Assembly (NCBI GenBank): GCA_029298735.1
Contig: JANSLP010000199.1
Coordinates: 1-58,540, forward strand
DNA length: 58,540 nucleotides
Direction of reading: 5' to 3'
From: Ophiostoma sp. CBS 140.51
Taxonomy: Eukaryota > Ascomycota > Sordariomycetes > Ophiostomatales > Ophiostomataceae
Position 1 is the stretch's first letter; each line of letters begins with the position of its first letter. The notes below the pieces were generated by a model. That model saw nothing but the letters and a program-made list of their open reading frames with translations, was not told the origin of the DNA and ran no database searches. Made by a program: the position numbers and the translations under genes. Positions 43,272 to 54,048 of the stretch are shown here, piece after piece.

Positions 43272-43942
43272 GTGTGTGGTGTTTGGTATTGTCGGGTAAC
43301 GTAGCTTGTGTCGATCGTGTGGTTTGGCGGGTAGAGAATAAGTCAAATGAGTGTCGTGGTTTGGAGTCTTTCAAGCTGGCAGCTGCAGTCGGTCGACTCT
43401 CGAAACGTTCTTGCCCTCTTTTTTTGACCTAGCACAAAATGGCGGCGTTCCTGGAACCACATCGGCTGGCAGTGGCAGGTGGTCTGGACTGGATTGTCAG
43501 ACGCGAAAGGGGCAGGGGCAGCGGACGTGGGCTCGGATGCCAATTAGCGGCGTTTCCAGTGGCAGCCAAGCATGGTGCCCGCCAACATCCAGGGCTCAAC
43601 GCCCGACCCACGTGAAAATGGGCGGTCGCAAACTGTTCTCAACAGGACGACAACATGTGGAATTGTTGAGTGCTAAAACCGCTAAAGAAGCGGTGTCGTA
43701 AAAAGATACATCGTGATCGTGCTCATTCACAAAAGTACTTATTCAAAAAGGACATGTTGCAATAGCAATAGTATGAACGCTCTATTTCAAAATGATAAGT
43801 CTGCACATTGTCAAAGTAATCCAAAGTACTGTGACAAACAGCGCATAAGTATATTTTTGTGCCCCTCCAAGAACGCCAGAAAGATATAATGTATACAGAA
43901 CAGCAGTTTCACTCTCAGTATCAACCTCAACCCCAACCTCTA
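43272..43942. promoter_or_regulatory. Intergenic region upstream of PTH2
   Basis: 671 bases containing the PTH2 promoter (CACGTG at 43609-43614) and the UTP7 3' end, which is AT-rich. No gene seen. Confidence 0.35.
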
Positions 43943-45667
43943 TTAATCCTTGCGGACAAAACGTCCCAGAGCCGGGCCCAGCTCGGCCTTAGCCTCCTTG
44001 AGCTTGTCGTCCTTGCGGGCCTGCGTCTCCTTCCAGATCTCGTCCACCTTTATGCGCTTCTCGTCGATGACGTTCTTCTTGCGCTGCTTCCGCAGGTACT
44101 TCTTGAGTGCGGTGCTCTTGCCACGCGCCTTGTTCCGGATCTCAGCTGCAATGTCGACAGGGACCGCATCCAGGTCCTGCTCTGCACGACGCTGCTTCTC
44201 TGACCGCAGATCCAGCTTGCCGATAAAGTTGGGGTCCAGAGCAATCATCTCGGGCTGCAGCTTGTTCAGCAGACCCTTGACTTCGGCCTCCTGCCGCTGC
44301 TTGGCCGTCTCGTAGGGGTTGACCTCCAGAGCGTCAAAGTTGGCCTCGCCAGCACCAGGAATGATGAGCGACGAGAAGCCAGCGCTGTGGCTTACACCGA
44401 GCACATCCTCAAAGGGACACCAGCGCACGCGCTCAATCGCCTTGCCGTCACCGCCCCAGGCCATGTAGGGGCTCTGCACCTTCTCGGCCGTCGCACCAGG
44501 ACCCGACAGAATGCCTTTCCACACTGTCGTCCGGGTGCCATGGCCCACAGCCACGAGATTCTTGTCGGAAATGGCGAGCGAGGTCGCAGGGCCGTTTGTA
44601 AAGTAGCTGTTGATCTCACCCTTAAACATGCGAATGTCCCACACGTTCATGCGACAGTCCTGGCCAGCCGAGACCATGTAGCGGCCCTCGCGGTCGATGG
44701 CCAAAGACCGCACGGGGCCGCGGTGTGCTAGCATCTTGACGAGCGGTTCAGACGAGTTGGGCGACCAGAGCGTCACGGTGCCGTTCTGGTGGCCGGTGTG
44801 GAGGATGGCGTTGTAGGGGTTTTGCGTCAAAGATACGGGCGTGCCCTGCTTGGTAAAGATTTCGGAGACGAGCTGGCCCGTCGACACGTCCTGGTACTTG
44901 AGGTGACCAGACATGCCCAATGTAGCCAACAGAAAGTGGTACGGCAAGAACTCCATGTGCGACACCTCGACGTGTTTCCGCAGACAGTGCAGCTCGACGC
45001 CGTTGCGGTCATAGATGTAGGTGTAGCGCTTCTGTGCCACGGCAAAGTATTGGTTGTTGTGCAGCCACTGGATGTCGCGCACCGTCTCGCCCAGCTGCAG
45101 CTCGCAGCCCAGCTTGCCCTCACGCCAGTCCATCGTCGCGACGTGGCCCTTGCGGCCGGCCAGCAGCAGCTCACGGCCTGTCCGCGTGAATTCGCAGAGG
45201 TACGGCCCCAGCTGGTCAAGCTTAAGGTCAAACCGCTTCTGTGCCGCTGCCACTGCCACATTCTGCGACACCTCATCCTGCCGCACCTTGTATGTCCGCT
45301 CCAACTCCGTCTCGGGCTCGAGAAATCCGCTGGCATGTTCGAGCAGCAGTTCCGAGTCTTTCGCCTGGTCGGCCGCCCGCTGGAAACGTGTCTCCAAGTT
45401 GCCCAGGTTGCGCTTGAGCTTCTTGTCTTTGATGTTCTTGATGTCGATTTGCCGGCCGCGGCCGTACTCCTTCTGTGCCTGCTTGTGTCGCCGTATCCGT
45501 TCCTGATCGTCTTTAGACCGCAGCTCGAGTCTCAGATCGTCGACTTTCTCGGCTCCATTGTCGTAGCGAGCCACAGCGCTGCTCTTTGTCACCCGTCCGG
45601 ATGACAAGACGCCGGCCATTGCTCTTTTCGTTGGCCGTTCTGCCGTTGTTGTTGTGGAATCGTCCAT
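43943..45667 (-). CDS. UTP7: U3 snoRNP / SSU processome WD40 protein Utp7 (WDR46 family)
   Basis: Nucleolar protein of the small-subunit processome, needed for 18S rRNA maturation. Single exon, 574 residues. The N terminus is basic and charged with long helical stretches (about 45-130). A WD40 propeller spans about 165-440 with blades such as VRDIQWLHNNQYFAVAQKR, HMEFLPYHFLLATLG and VRSLAIDREGRYMVSAGQD. The C-terminal BING4CT block (RVRWCPFEDVLGVSHSAGFS, then IIPGAGEANFDALEVNPYE) is diagnostic. A basic tail ends GPALGRFVRKD. Start at 45667 was chosen as the ATG after a stretch without family similarity. It is divergent from TSR1, another 40S biogenesis gene. Confidence 0.94.
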   Translation of the reverse strand: MDDSTTTTAERPTKRAMAGVLSSGRVTKSSAVARYDNGAEKVDDLRLELRSKDDQERIRRHKQAQKEYGRGRQIDIKNIKDKKLKRNLGNLETRFQRAADQAKDSELLLEHASGFLEPETELERTYKVRQDEVSQNVAVAAAQKRFDLKLDQLGPYLCEFTRTGRELLLAGRKGHVATMDWREGKLGCELQLGETVRDIQWLHNNQYFAVAQKRYTYIYDRNGVELHCLRKHVEVSHMEFLPYHFLLATLGMSGHLKYQDVSTGQLVSEIFTKQGTPVSLTQNPYNAILHTGHQNGTVTLWSPNSSEPLVKMLAHRGPVRSLAIDREGRYMVSAGQDCRMNVWDIRMFKGEINSYFTNGPATSLAISDKNLVAVGHGTRTTVWKGILSGPGATAEKVQSPYMAWGGDGKAIERVRWCPFEDVLGVSHSAGFSSLIIPGAGEANFDALEVNPYETAKQRQEAEVKGLLNKLQPEMIALDPNFIGKLDLRSEKQRRAEQDLDAVPVDIAAEIRNKARGKSTALKKYLRKQRKKNVIDEKRIKVDEIWKETQARKDDKLKEAKAELGPALGRFVRKD

Positions 45668-46118
45668 GGTTTGTCGTGCGTGCTGATATGGATGTGCAAA
45701 AGACCCAAAGGAAACGGCAGAAAAATGGCGTCGCAAATTATTCCTTAAGGGAGGTTTTGGCTGGGATACGGAGAATATGCTAAGAAACTTTGGGCAAAAG
45801 GCCCCAGGCTCCACTAAAAAAATTATTATCAGGTATCAGTAGCCATTTTCTTATCGGCTTATCGATAAACTCACAGCGGCCGACCACCCAAAGACACCCC
45901 ACCAAACCGTACCTGCCCAGTCAAAAATTCTGCCACTTTAACGACTTTATTTTTTTTTTTTTAAAAAAAAAGTCGATTAGGAGGGGCGTGATAGTATTGT
46001 CCAGTCGAAACGAAGCCCCATGGGAAACACCCATTGAATCAACAACGGGATTTCCACGACAACATAACCCAAAATATACTCGAGAAACCCGGATTTCGAA
46101 TTTCGAGCACCAAACAAA
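45668..46118. promoter_or_regulatory. Bidirectional promoter of UTP7 and TSR1
   Basis: 451 bases between the starts of two small-subunit biogenesis genes. It holds TTATCA (45826-45831), TTATCG (45851-45856) and the 10-base palindrome TTATCGATAA (45859-45868), then T13 immediately followed by A9 (45950-45971). A clustered set of short sites plus a poly(dA:dT) nucleosome-excluding tract is what a shared ribosome-biogenesis promoter would need. The factors are unknown. Confidence 0.55.
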
Positions 46119-48700
46119 ATGTCGTCTACTATGGCTGGCCACAGCCACAAGTCGACGACAAAGGTCGCCCACAAGCCCTTCAAGGCCGCGGGCAAGGGCC
46201 GTCGTCATAAGGGTGCGTTCAGACACGAGACGACAGTATAATTTTTTTAGATTTTTTACTGACACACACCGCAGGCAAGACGGCCGACGAGAGACCGAGA
46301 ACCCCCCACCAACAAGTCATGTCGAAGCTGGACCGCCGCAACCAGAACCGCCAGCGCCAGCTCGAGAAGCAAAAGGAGCACCGTCTCGAGGCCTCCATCT
46401 TTTCTGGCCGTGATGCTGCCCCGCGGAACGTTGCCGTCATTCCCCTGTGCGTCGACTGCGACGCTGCTGCTGCCGTGCAGGCGCTGAGCAGCAGCCTCGA
46501 TATAGAGACGGCCGTGGGCTCGAATGGCGGCGCATTCCGTGTGCCCGTTGAGCGCTTCAAACAGCAGCTGCAGTACATCTTGGTGCCCGGCGATCGTGAT
46601 GTTCTTGCCAGCATTGATGCTGCACGTGCGGCCGATTTTGTCATCTTCCTCATCTCGGCCAACGAGGAGGTCGACGAGCGCGGTGAGCTGATCCTGCGCA
46701 GCGTGGAGAGCCAGGGCCTGTCGACTCTGTTTACTGCTGTTCACGGCCTTAACAGCCTCGACTCGGCCAAGCAGCGCACTGGCACGCTCGATTCGCTCAA
46801 GTCGTTTATGCGCCACTTCCACCCGGACCAGGAGAAGCTGTTTGCGCTCGACAACCGCCAAGACTGCTCCAACCTGATCCGCTCGCTCTGCAGCGCTACA
46901 CCAAAGGGTATCCACTGGCGTGACGAACGCAGCTGGATTCTTGTCGAGGATGTTAGGCTTGGTGCTTCGGGCGACGACGCGGCGGCCGTGCTGACGGGTG
47001 TTGTTCGTGGCCGTGGTCTCAAGGCCGACCGCCTGGTGCAGGTTGGCGACTGGGGCACGTTCCAGATTGACAAGATCACAGCGGCGCCTCTCGAGACACG
47101 GAAGCCCAAGGGTGCTGCCGCAGACTCAATGGTTGTTGATGGCCAGGACGGCAGTGAAGAGGGCGTGCTGGACGTCCCCAGCGAGGACCGTGACGATCTG
47201 GACCAGCTGGCCCCCGAAGGTGCTGTGCTCAGCGACAGCGAAGACGACGAGATGGAGGCCGATGACCTGGACGGCCGGTCAGTAGCCGCTGCCAGCCGCA
47301 AGGGTGTGCTTCTCGACGACCACCACTACTTCTCCGAGGAGGAGGACGTGAAGACGATGCCTGCTCGGCGGCTGCCCAAGGGCACATCTGACTACCAGTC
47401 TGCCTGGATTCTCGACGACGCCACATCCGAATCGGGCTCCGACATGGACGACGAGGAGGACGAGGCCATGGGTGTGGACGGCGAGGACGGCGAGGAGAAG
47501 GCACACCCGGCCGACGGCATGGAAGGCGTTGCTCAGTATGCCGCGACAGAGGGTGGTGCTGGCCCCTCCGAGTACCCGCAGTCGGAGGCGTACGTTGAGC
47601 GCGACGACGAGCAGGAGGCCGAGCAGCTTGCGCTCTACAGACAACAAAAGAGATCCGAGGCGGAGGACGACCTGGAGTTTCCTGACGAGATTGAGCTCCA
47701 CCCCAATGTTCTGGCACACGAGCGGCTGGCCCGGTACCGTGGCCTAAAGTCTCTCCGTTCCAGTCGCTGGAACGAGAAGGAGGACCGCCCGCACGAGCCC
47801 GTGGACTGGCGCCGTCTGCTGCGCATCCCCGACTACCGTGCGTCCCGCATCCGGTCAACACGCGAGGCTCTGATTGGTGGTGTGGCTCCCGGCACTCGCG
47901 TGAGCGTCCACCTGGCCAAGGGTGTGCTCCCCGTGGAGGTCCGCGCTGCCTACAGCCCCAGCAAGCCGGTAACGCTGTTCTCGCTGTTCCGTCACGAGAA
48001 CAAGCAGACAGTTGTCAACTTCCTCATCAACCTCAGTGCCGAAGAGCCCAAGTCCATCAAGTCCAAGGAGGAGATTATTGTGCAGTGCGGCCCCCGGCGC
48101 TTTGTCGTCAACCCTCTGTACTCCCAGAGCGGCGTCACCCCCAACGACGTGCACAAGTTCGCCCGCTTCCTGCACCCCGGCCAGTCAGCCGTGGCCAGTT
48201 TTGTTGGCCCTGTGACCTGGGGCTCGGTGCCCACGCTATTCTTCAAGCGTGTCAAGACTAGCACTGTCCCGCTGCTGCCGGGCGTGTCCGTCCCACCCAA
48301 CATGAGACTGGCCGGCACCGGTACCTCGCTGCCGCCCTCAACGTCGCGTGTCGTCGCCAAGCGTGTGGTCCTGACTGGCCACCCGTACCACATCCACAAG
48401 AGAATCGTCACCATTCGGTACATGTTCTTCAACCGCGAGGACGTCGAGTGGTTCAAGGCCCTGCCGCTGTGGACTAAGCGTGGCCGGAGCGGTTACATCA
48501 AGGAGCCTCTGGGTACGCACGGTTACTTCAAGGCCACGTTCGACGGCCGCATCAACCCGCAAGACAGTGTCGGTGTCAGTCTGTACAAGCGCGTGTGGCC
48601 ACGGAAGGCCAAGCCGTTTCAGGAGTGGGTGCCTGCTACTGTTGTCGAGGAGTCGGCACAGGCAGGAGGTGACGATGAGATGGATGAAGACATGGCATAA
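46119..48700 (+). CDS. TSR1: 40S ribosome biogenesis factor Tsr1, two exons
   Basis: GTPase-like assembly factor that occupies late pre-40S particles and blocks premature subunit joining. Exons are 46119-46212 and 46275-48700 (donor GTGCGT, acceptor CAG), giving 839 residues. The N terminus is basic and His/Lys-rich (HSHKSTTKVAHKPFKAAGKG), as in yeast Tsr1. The AARP2CN region (about 230-290) and C-terminal domain (from about 500; RSSRWNEKEDRPHEPVDWRR and KRVVLTGHPYHIHKRIVTIRYMFFN) are conserved. An acidic central stretch lies at about 300-430. The end DEMDEDMA is acidic. Length and all blocks match. Confidence 0.94.
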
Positions 48701-48917
48701 AGCATCATATGAAAAAGAGGATATGACGGGAACTATTTTTTTCAGAAATTGGCATAGACGGTGGATAAAAGTTTACGCATGATAATGATACTTCATTTTT
48801 GAAACCTTTCCAATTTTCAACCAGTGAAATGTTGTATATCCAAATTAATTATATGTAAAGGGGTGTATCCAGCGTGTCGTATTTTCCGTATGTTCTGAGT
48901 GAGGTATCAGGTCCCAT
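48701..48917. other. Convergent 3' region TSR1 / UREG
   Basis: 217 AT-rich bases between facing stops. No further feature. Confidence 0.35.
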
Positions 48918-49811
48918 TTACGCCTTCAGCGCCTCGAGACCCTCGGTTGGCCGCGGGCCACCAGCGGCCTTGGCAACAGACTCGGCACCGCTGGCGCGCC
49001 AGGCGCTCAGGAGGAGGTTCACAATGTGGTCGACGCCGACATCCTTCTTGACCTGCGCAAAGACGGTCGGGCCGCCCTCGCGCATCTTGCGGGCATCACG
49101 CTCCATGACGCCCAGGTCAGCACCAACAGCCTCGGCTAGATCCGTCTTGTTGACAACAAGCAGATCGCTCTGTGTGATGCCGGGGCCGCCCTTGCGCGGC
49201 ACCTTGTCGCCGCCGCTCACGTCAATGACGTAAATAATGAAATCCGCCAGCTCCCGGCTGTAGTTAGCAGCCAGGTTGTCGCCGCCAGACTCAATCAGGA
49301 GCAGGTCTGTGCCGAAAACGGCGTGCAGGTCCTCAAGAGCCGCCAGGTTGGCGCTGATATCCTCGCGAACAGCGGCGTGGGGGCAGCCACCCGTCTCGAT
49401 AGCCTTGATGCGCTCTGCCGGCAGAGCTTTGTTCTTTGTGAGGAACTCGGCGTCTTCGCGGGTGAAGATGTCGTTGGTGACGGCGGCGATGGAGTACTTT
49501 TCGCGGAGGGCGTGGCAGAGGGCCAGCATTAGTGCTGTCTTGCCGGAACCGACGGGGCTAGACAAAAGGTGTTAGGAGTTGACAAGGTTGCCATGTATTC
49601 GGAAAACGCGAACTCACCCGCCAATTCCGATTGTGAATGCGCGGTCCTCCCAGACCCGACCCTCGACGATCGGCATTTCCCGACCCAGGAAGCTGCCGGG
49701 GCCGTCCAGGATCTCGTGGCTGTGGCCGTGCTCGGCGGCCGAGATGGCCGAGTCGTGGCCATGGCTGGCGTGCATGGTGATGCCGCCGTCGTGGGAGTGA
49801 AGGTGAGACAT
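48918..49811 (-). CDS. UREG: Urease accessory GTPase UreG, two exons
   Basis: GTP-dependent nickel chaperone that delivers nickel to the urease active site. Exons are 49811-49618 and 49557-48918 (donor GTGAGT, acceptor TAG), giving 277 residues. The N terminus is His-rich (HLHSHDGG, HASHGHD and HGHSH, residues 3-32), a nickel-binding extension typical of eukaryotic UreG. The P-loop GPVGSGKTAL lies at 65-74. The metal site Cys123-Pro-His125 (GGCPHAA) and the SGGDN and NKTDLAE motifs are intact. The promoter side carries four GATA-factor sites (49951-50021), consistent with nitrogen control. A functional urease is therefore expected elsewhere in the genome. Confidence 0.95.
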
Positions 49812-52800
49812 GGTGAAGGGTCTGTTGAAGGCTTTAAAAATCTGGAATTAATTCAAGCAGAAATGACAGTGTCAGTGACGTCCAACAGGCAGTATATGGT
49901 AGGTTTGTTAGGAAAATGGAGGTCAGAGCAGATCGCTGGCGGCCGTTTTCTTATCAGTTCCGGTGTGGGGTTGAAGCTCCGTTGGCGCGCGCTGATAAAA
50001 CCTGATAAACCTGACTGATAACACTGGCGGCCGACAGCGAGAGGGGTCATCGTATTATCCAGAGCCATGACAAAAAAGAGGGTAATACCAACAGCCCTTT
50101 GTGGGAAATGGAGACTGCAAAAATTTTCAAGCCAAGTTTTAAAGTTTCGAAAGTGAGGCCTCTGAATTGAGAAAGAAGGTCATCGAAATAAATTTTCAAC
50201 CGATGGACAGCAAGTACCCACCACAACAAACAGGCGGAACAATTTTGGAAAGAAGGATGGGAGACGTGGGATGAAGCCAGGAAGCCTCGACAGTAGCTTC
50301 CTTCCTTTTTGGGACTCCAGTAACAGAGGGAAGGAGGCGCACAGGAAAAGAGACACCCAAACACGACACATACAAAGTAGTAACCATTTCGTATGACATA
50401 ATTGTAGAATCACCTGCATCTTATATTGGAAACACCATATTCTCACAAATCGCCATTGTGAGGAGACAAAACAGCCCCCAATAACCAGCGTCATTACACC
50501 ACCACACGAGGCTCAGGCCACGGCTCAGCGACAGGGTCCAAGCTTGGATCGATCTTACACCACGACAAACAATAGGGGAAACCGGGAAATCCAACTGGGC
50601 TCTATATTGACGCCTTCTAAACGCCATTTATGGGTTTCTTAGCTCTGGCTACCCTGGCCTAATCTTGGCCTTCAACCTCAGCCTCGCTGGAACCGTCGTA
50701 CGGGTCCGAGTCGAGGGCAATTAAACGCAGCTCGGTGTTGCTAAATAGCGAGAGCGACGGCCCTACACGTGGTTCTAGGAGCAGACTATGTGGCGTGCAA
50801 TATCACAAATCGAGCCTACCTTTTGCCTTTCACAGCAAATGGTGAGACCCTTAAAGGGCGGAAACACGGAATGTCTTGACGGGATGGCCTGGCTTTTTAC
50901 GGTTTGACGGCATTTGTAGTATGCCGCTGCATGCGAGATGAAATTATGGGATTGCTACAATGGCAAAAGCCGCAATGCGACGGTGAGGCGGAGTGATGAA
51001 AAAAATGGAGGGGATGTGAAATTATGGAGAGAAACTCCGTGTAATTCGCCCCAGCAAAAAGACACCCAGAAAAAGACGGCAGAAAAAAACGCAATGTTCA
51101 CCAACCACCGACGTCGCTCACGCTCTGCATTCTCTACCTCGCTGACGTCGGCCGCCCCCGATTCTCGCAGCGGCAAACCGGGATGCCTTGCGGACTCTAG
51201 TATGTAGACAATTGAGTCACAGCCTCACAGCGGTGAGTTGCGCGCCCTGTGATGAACATTGTCTATGAGTCCATATCTATTTACAATATTGTAGATCGAC
51301 TCAAACATGTTTGCAATTATTGCAATTGTAATCAACTCGCTTTCTCCGTATCGTATCTTATTTTGCCATCCACCATTTGTCAGTGACGATCACAGTCAGC
51401 GAAAAAGTTTGCTGGTCGCTTGACCACGCTCGCCATGCGATTTTTTTCTTGTTTCAAATCTTGTTTATGTTGTCGGGCAACCATCTCGAGATGCCTCTCA
51501 GTCTTTTCTTTTACACATGCAGGGCCCATATCGCTGCGACGCGGTGAATGAAATCCGTGTTATTTTAGTCCATCCCGTTTCTTAGGCTCACTTTAAGCTA
51601 CGTCGCACGCAGAAAAAAAAGATAAAATAAAGACAAAATAAAAGAAACAAATTGAAACAACTCAGTGAGAAAAAGACGCATCGCTCATTGCCCATCGCTT
51701 ACGGGCCAACCGTCGCGGCCCTATTTCAGCATTCTTTCCCCAAGCTCGCAAGCTACCCCATCTAGCGCGACTTTTTGGTGTTGCTCTTGCGGCATTACTT
51801 TCTGCTGAGGTCCCTCGCTCTTGCCCTCGCCCTGGCTGCTGGGCCATGATCGTCTCATGGATACTGGATCAATTGGATCAACTGGGCCAGCTGGACCAAC
51901 TAGGTGCCAGCCAGCCGCAGCCCAGACCACGGTGACGGCGTCATGCACTGCAGCCGCAGTCGCATTTTGGTGTCGTTGGGGGGCAGGCGAGGCAGGCCTC
52001 TTTGACCACATCGACGTCGACGTTTTTGGAAAGTGAGATGAGGGGCCGTTCTCCGGGCCTTCTCCCACGCAGCGCTATTAAGAATCCTCCGTATCTCTCA
52101 TCCCTCCATCGTCCATCGTCCATCGTTCTTTCCCCAGTCCCTCCCCGATGCGTGGTTTCTGTTTCTGGCCCAGGCCAATCCGGGCCTTACTCGCTCTATT
52201 TCTCGTTCATTTGTGTGCAACGAAGATATGGCTCGATGGGTACGGGCCTCTCTTGGACTGCGTCCTGGGCATTATGTGGTGCCTCCCACGCCCATGCACA
52301 TGAATCCCGTACGGAAGACACGGCAGGGCTTGGCACAGCAAAGAGCTCGTTCTATCCTTCCTGTTATTGTTGTTCTTGGTGCCTCGTGTGAGTCGCTCTT
52401 GCCTCGTAAAAGCCGCTCTCGTAAGAAAAGGCAGGCTCGATGCACAATCATGGAAGGCGCGGATGACAAAACAGAGAGAGGCAAAGAAAGACAGAAAGAC
52501 AAAGCACCGACCGACAAGGTCCTACGCCGCACAGCTTGTCAATGGGCGTGTGTGTATTTACTGAGTGTGTGTGTGTCCTGTCCAAGACCGCGCCAGGCCC
52601 CGTGGAGCCCGTCGTGAGTAAGTCAGGGGAGACAAAGAGTCCGTAGTCCGGTAGGGCCATTGACACACTACTGTGTTGGTGTGTTCACCGCAAACACAAA
52701 CGGCAACGCAGGGAAGGTATCTTACGTCGACGACATCAGAGCAATTATTGCCCCTCCTCTACGCCTGCCCTCCCTGTCCCAAGTGGCAAGTTGCGGGACA

Positions 52801-54048
52801 GCTCTGATGGGGGCAAGAGCAACCCCACCATGCCACCTTCTACCACAAAGACCGCATTCTGCAGCCATGGCGACCGATTACTTGTTGCAAGACAGGCAAG
52901 TACGCGCCAGGTCCGCACCACGACGGGGTATATTATTTCATGACCCTCATGCCACTGTCCTCGCTCCTTCCCTTTTCTCTTTTTTCCCTTTCTCCTTTCT
53001 CCTTTTTCTTCTCTCCTTCTCCCTCTCTGCTTCTCTCTTCTTTTCTTCCTCTTTTCTTTCTCTATCAACTCTTTTTGTCTTTCATCCCATCACCACATTC
53101 AATTGAGTTTTTCGAATATCTCGCACTATTTCAGGTATGTTGAAAAAAGTGTTAACGGCAGCTGCTCATCAGAACCAACACCAACAGTTTTGATTAATGG
53201 TTGCGGCTGTTCCTGCCCCTCGTCGCGTTTTGCTGCGTTTTTTCGCGTGTTTTTTCCCTGCACAATTGCTACCCCGCCATCGACCTTACACTATGCCTCT
53301 GCACCAAACTAGAGAAGGTCCAGCAAGGCACGCTTGGGCTACTTCCGAAGTACACAGTACAGCTTTCCGATGGAGCTCGCATCGCAGCCAATCTTCATGA
53401 TAGCCCCAATTCGAGCCTCGCAGCTCGGCTTAAGGGCGATCGGAAGCAGGATCAATCCAGCAGCAACTCACCCCATCTTTAAACGACCGTTCCCTCGTCC
53501 TCCCCGCGCCTGCCAATCAATAACCGCCCCTACCCACTTCCCCCATCCCTTGGAAGCTACCAAGACACCAAACACAGCCTGATTTATGGCGTACTAGGAG
53601 CCGTTCTTTTCTTTTCCCCTCCTTCTCCGTTGCTCCCCAAAACCAGGCTTCTTTTCTTAGCCGAGCCTGCGAAGGTCTGGCCAGCCACTTTTCGCGGCTA
53701 TTCCGTCCGGAGGCACCCGTGAATGGTCCAGCTGCGACCCGAAAATCCCTGGCAACGGCTACACCAACGGGAATCGCATTCCTATTTCTTGTCGTGTGTG
53801 TTTTCGTCATTGTTGGATCTGGCCTGAGAACGACTGGTTCGGCTCAAGCTTTGTCCTGGGACTTTTTCAATTCTTGTATTCTTTGTCTATTTGTTTTCTC
53901 TTTTCTCTTTCCTTCTGATTTTCTTTTCCCCTCTTTCATCTCCAACTTCCAAAATCACCTTCACACCTGCAATTGCTCACTTTCTTCGATCTTTTCGATC
54001 TTCACACTATTTTAAAGCTTCTTAGCTAACTCAATCCCATAAGTCAAA
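49812..54048. other. 4.2 kb divergent intergenic region UREG / GAPDH
   Basis: No credible complete gene. Contents by part: UREG promoter with GATA cluster (to about 50040); a possible orphan terminal exon (50667-50886, minus); A/T-rich sequence (51200-51660); short degenerate TGGATCAA-type repeats (51855-51905) and TCCATCG x3 near 52104-52126; and two C/T-rich tracts (52960-53105 and 53870-54010) that form the GAPDH promoter and leader. Strong promoters of gpd genes in fungi commonly have such pyrimidine tracts. Confidence 0.45.
49951..50021. promoter_or_regulatory. Cluster of four TGATAA/TTATCA sites upstream of UREG
   Basis: TTATCA at 49951-49956 and TGATAA at 49993-49998, 50003-50008 and 50016-50021, i.e. 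140-211 bases before the UREG start codon. Paired or clustered GATA cores of this form bind AreA/Nit-2 nitrogen activators in filamentous fungi. The match of motif and gene function is strong; binding itself is inference. Confidence 0.65.

Noticed and set aside
51721..52068. 115-codon minus-strand open frame upstream of GAPDH
   Set aside because: No recognisable motif, low-complexity composition and no good start context.
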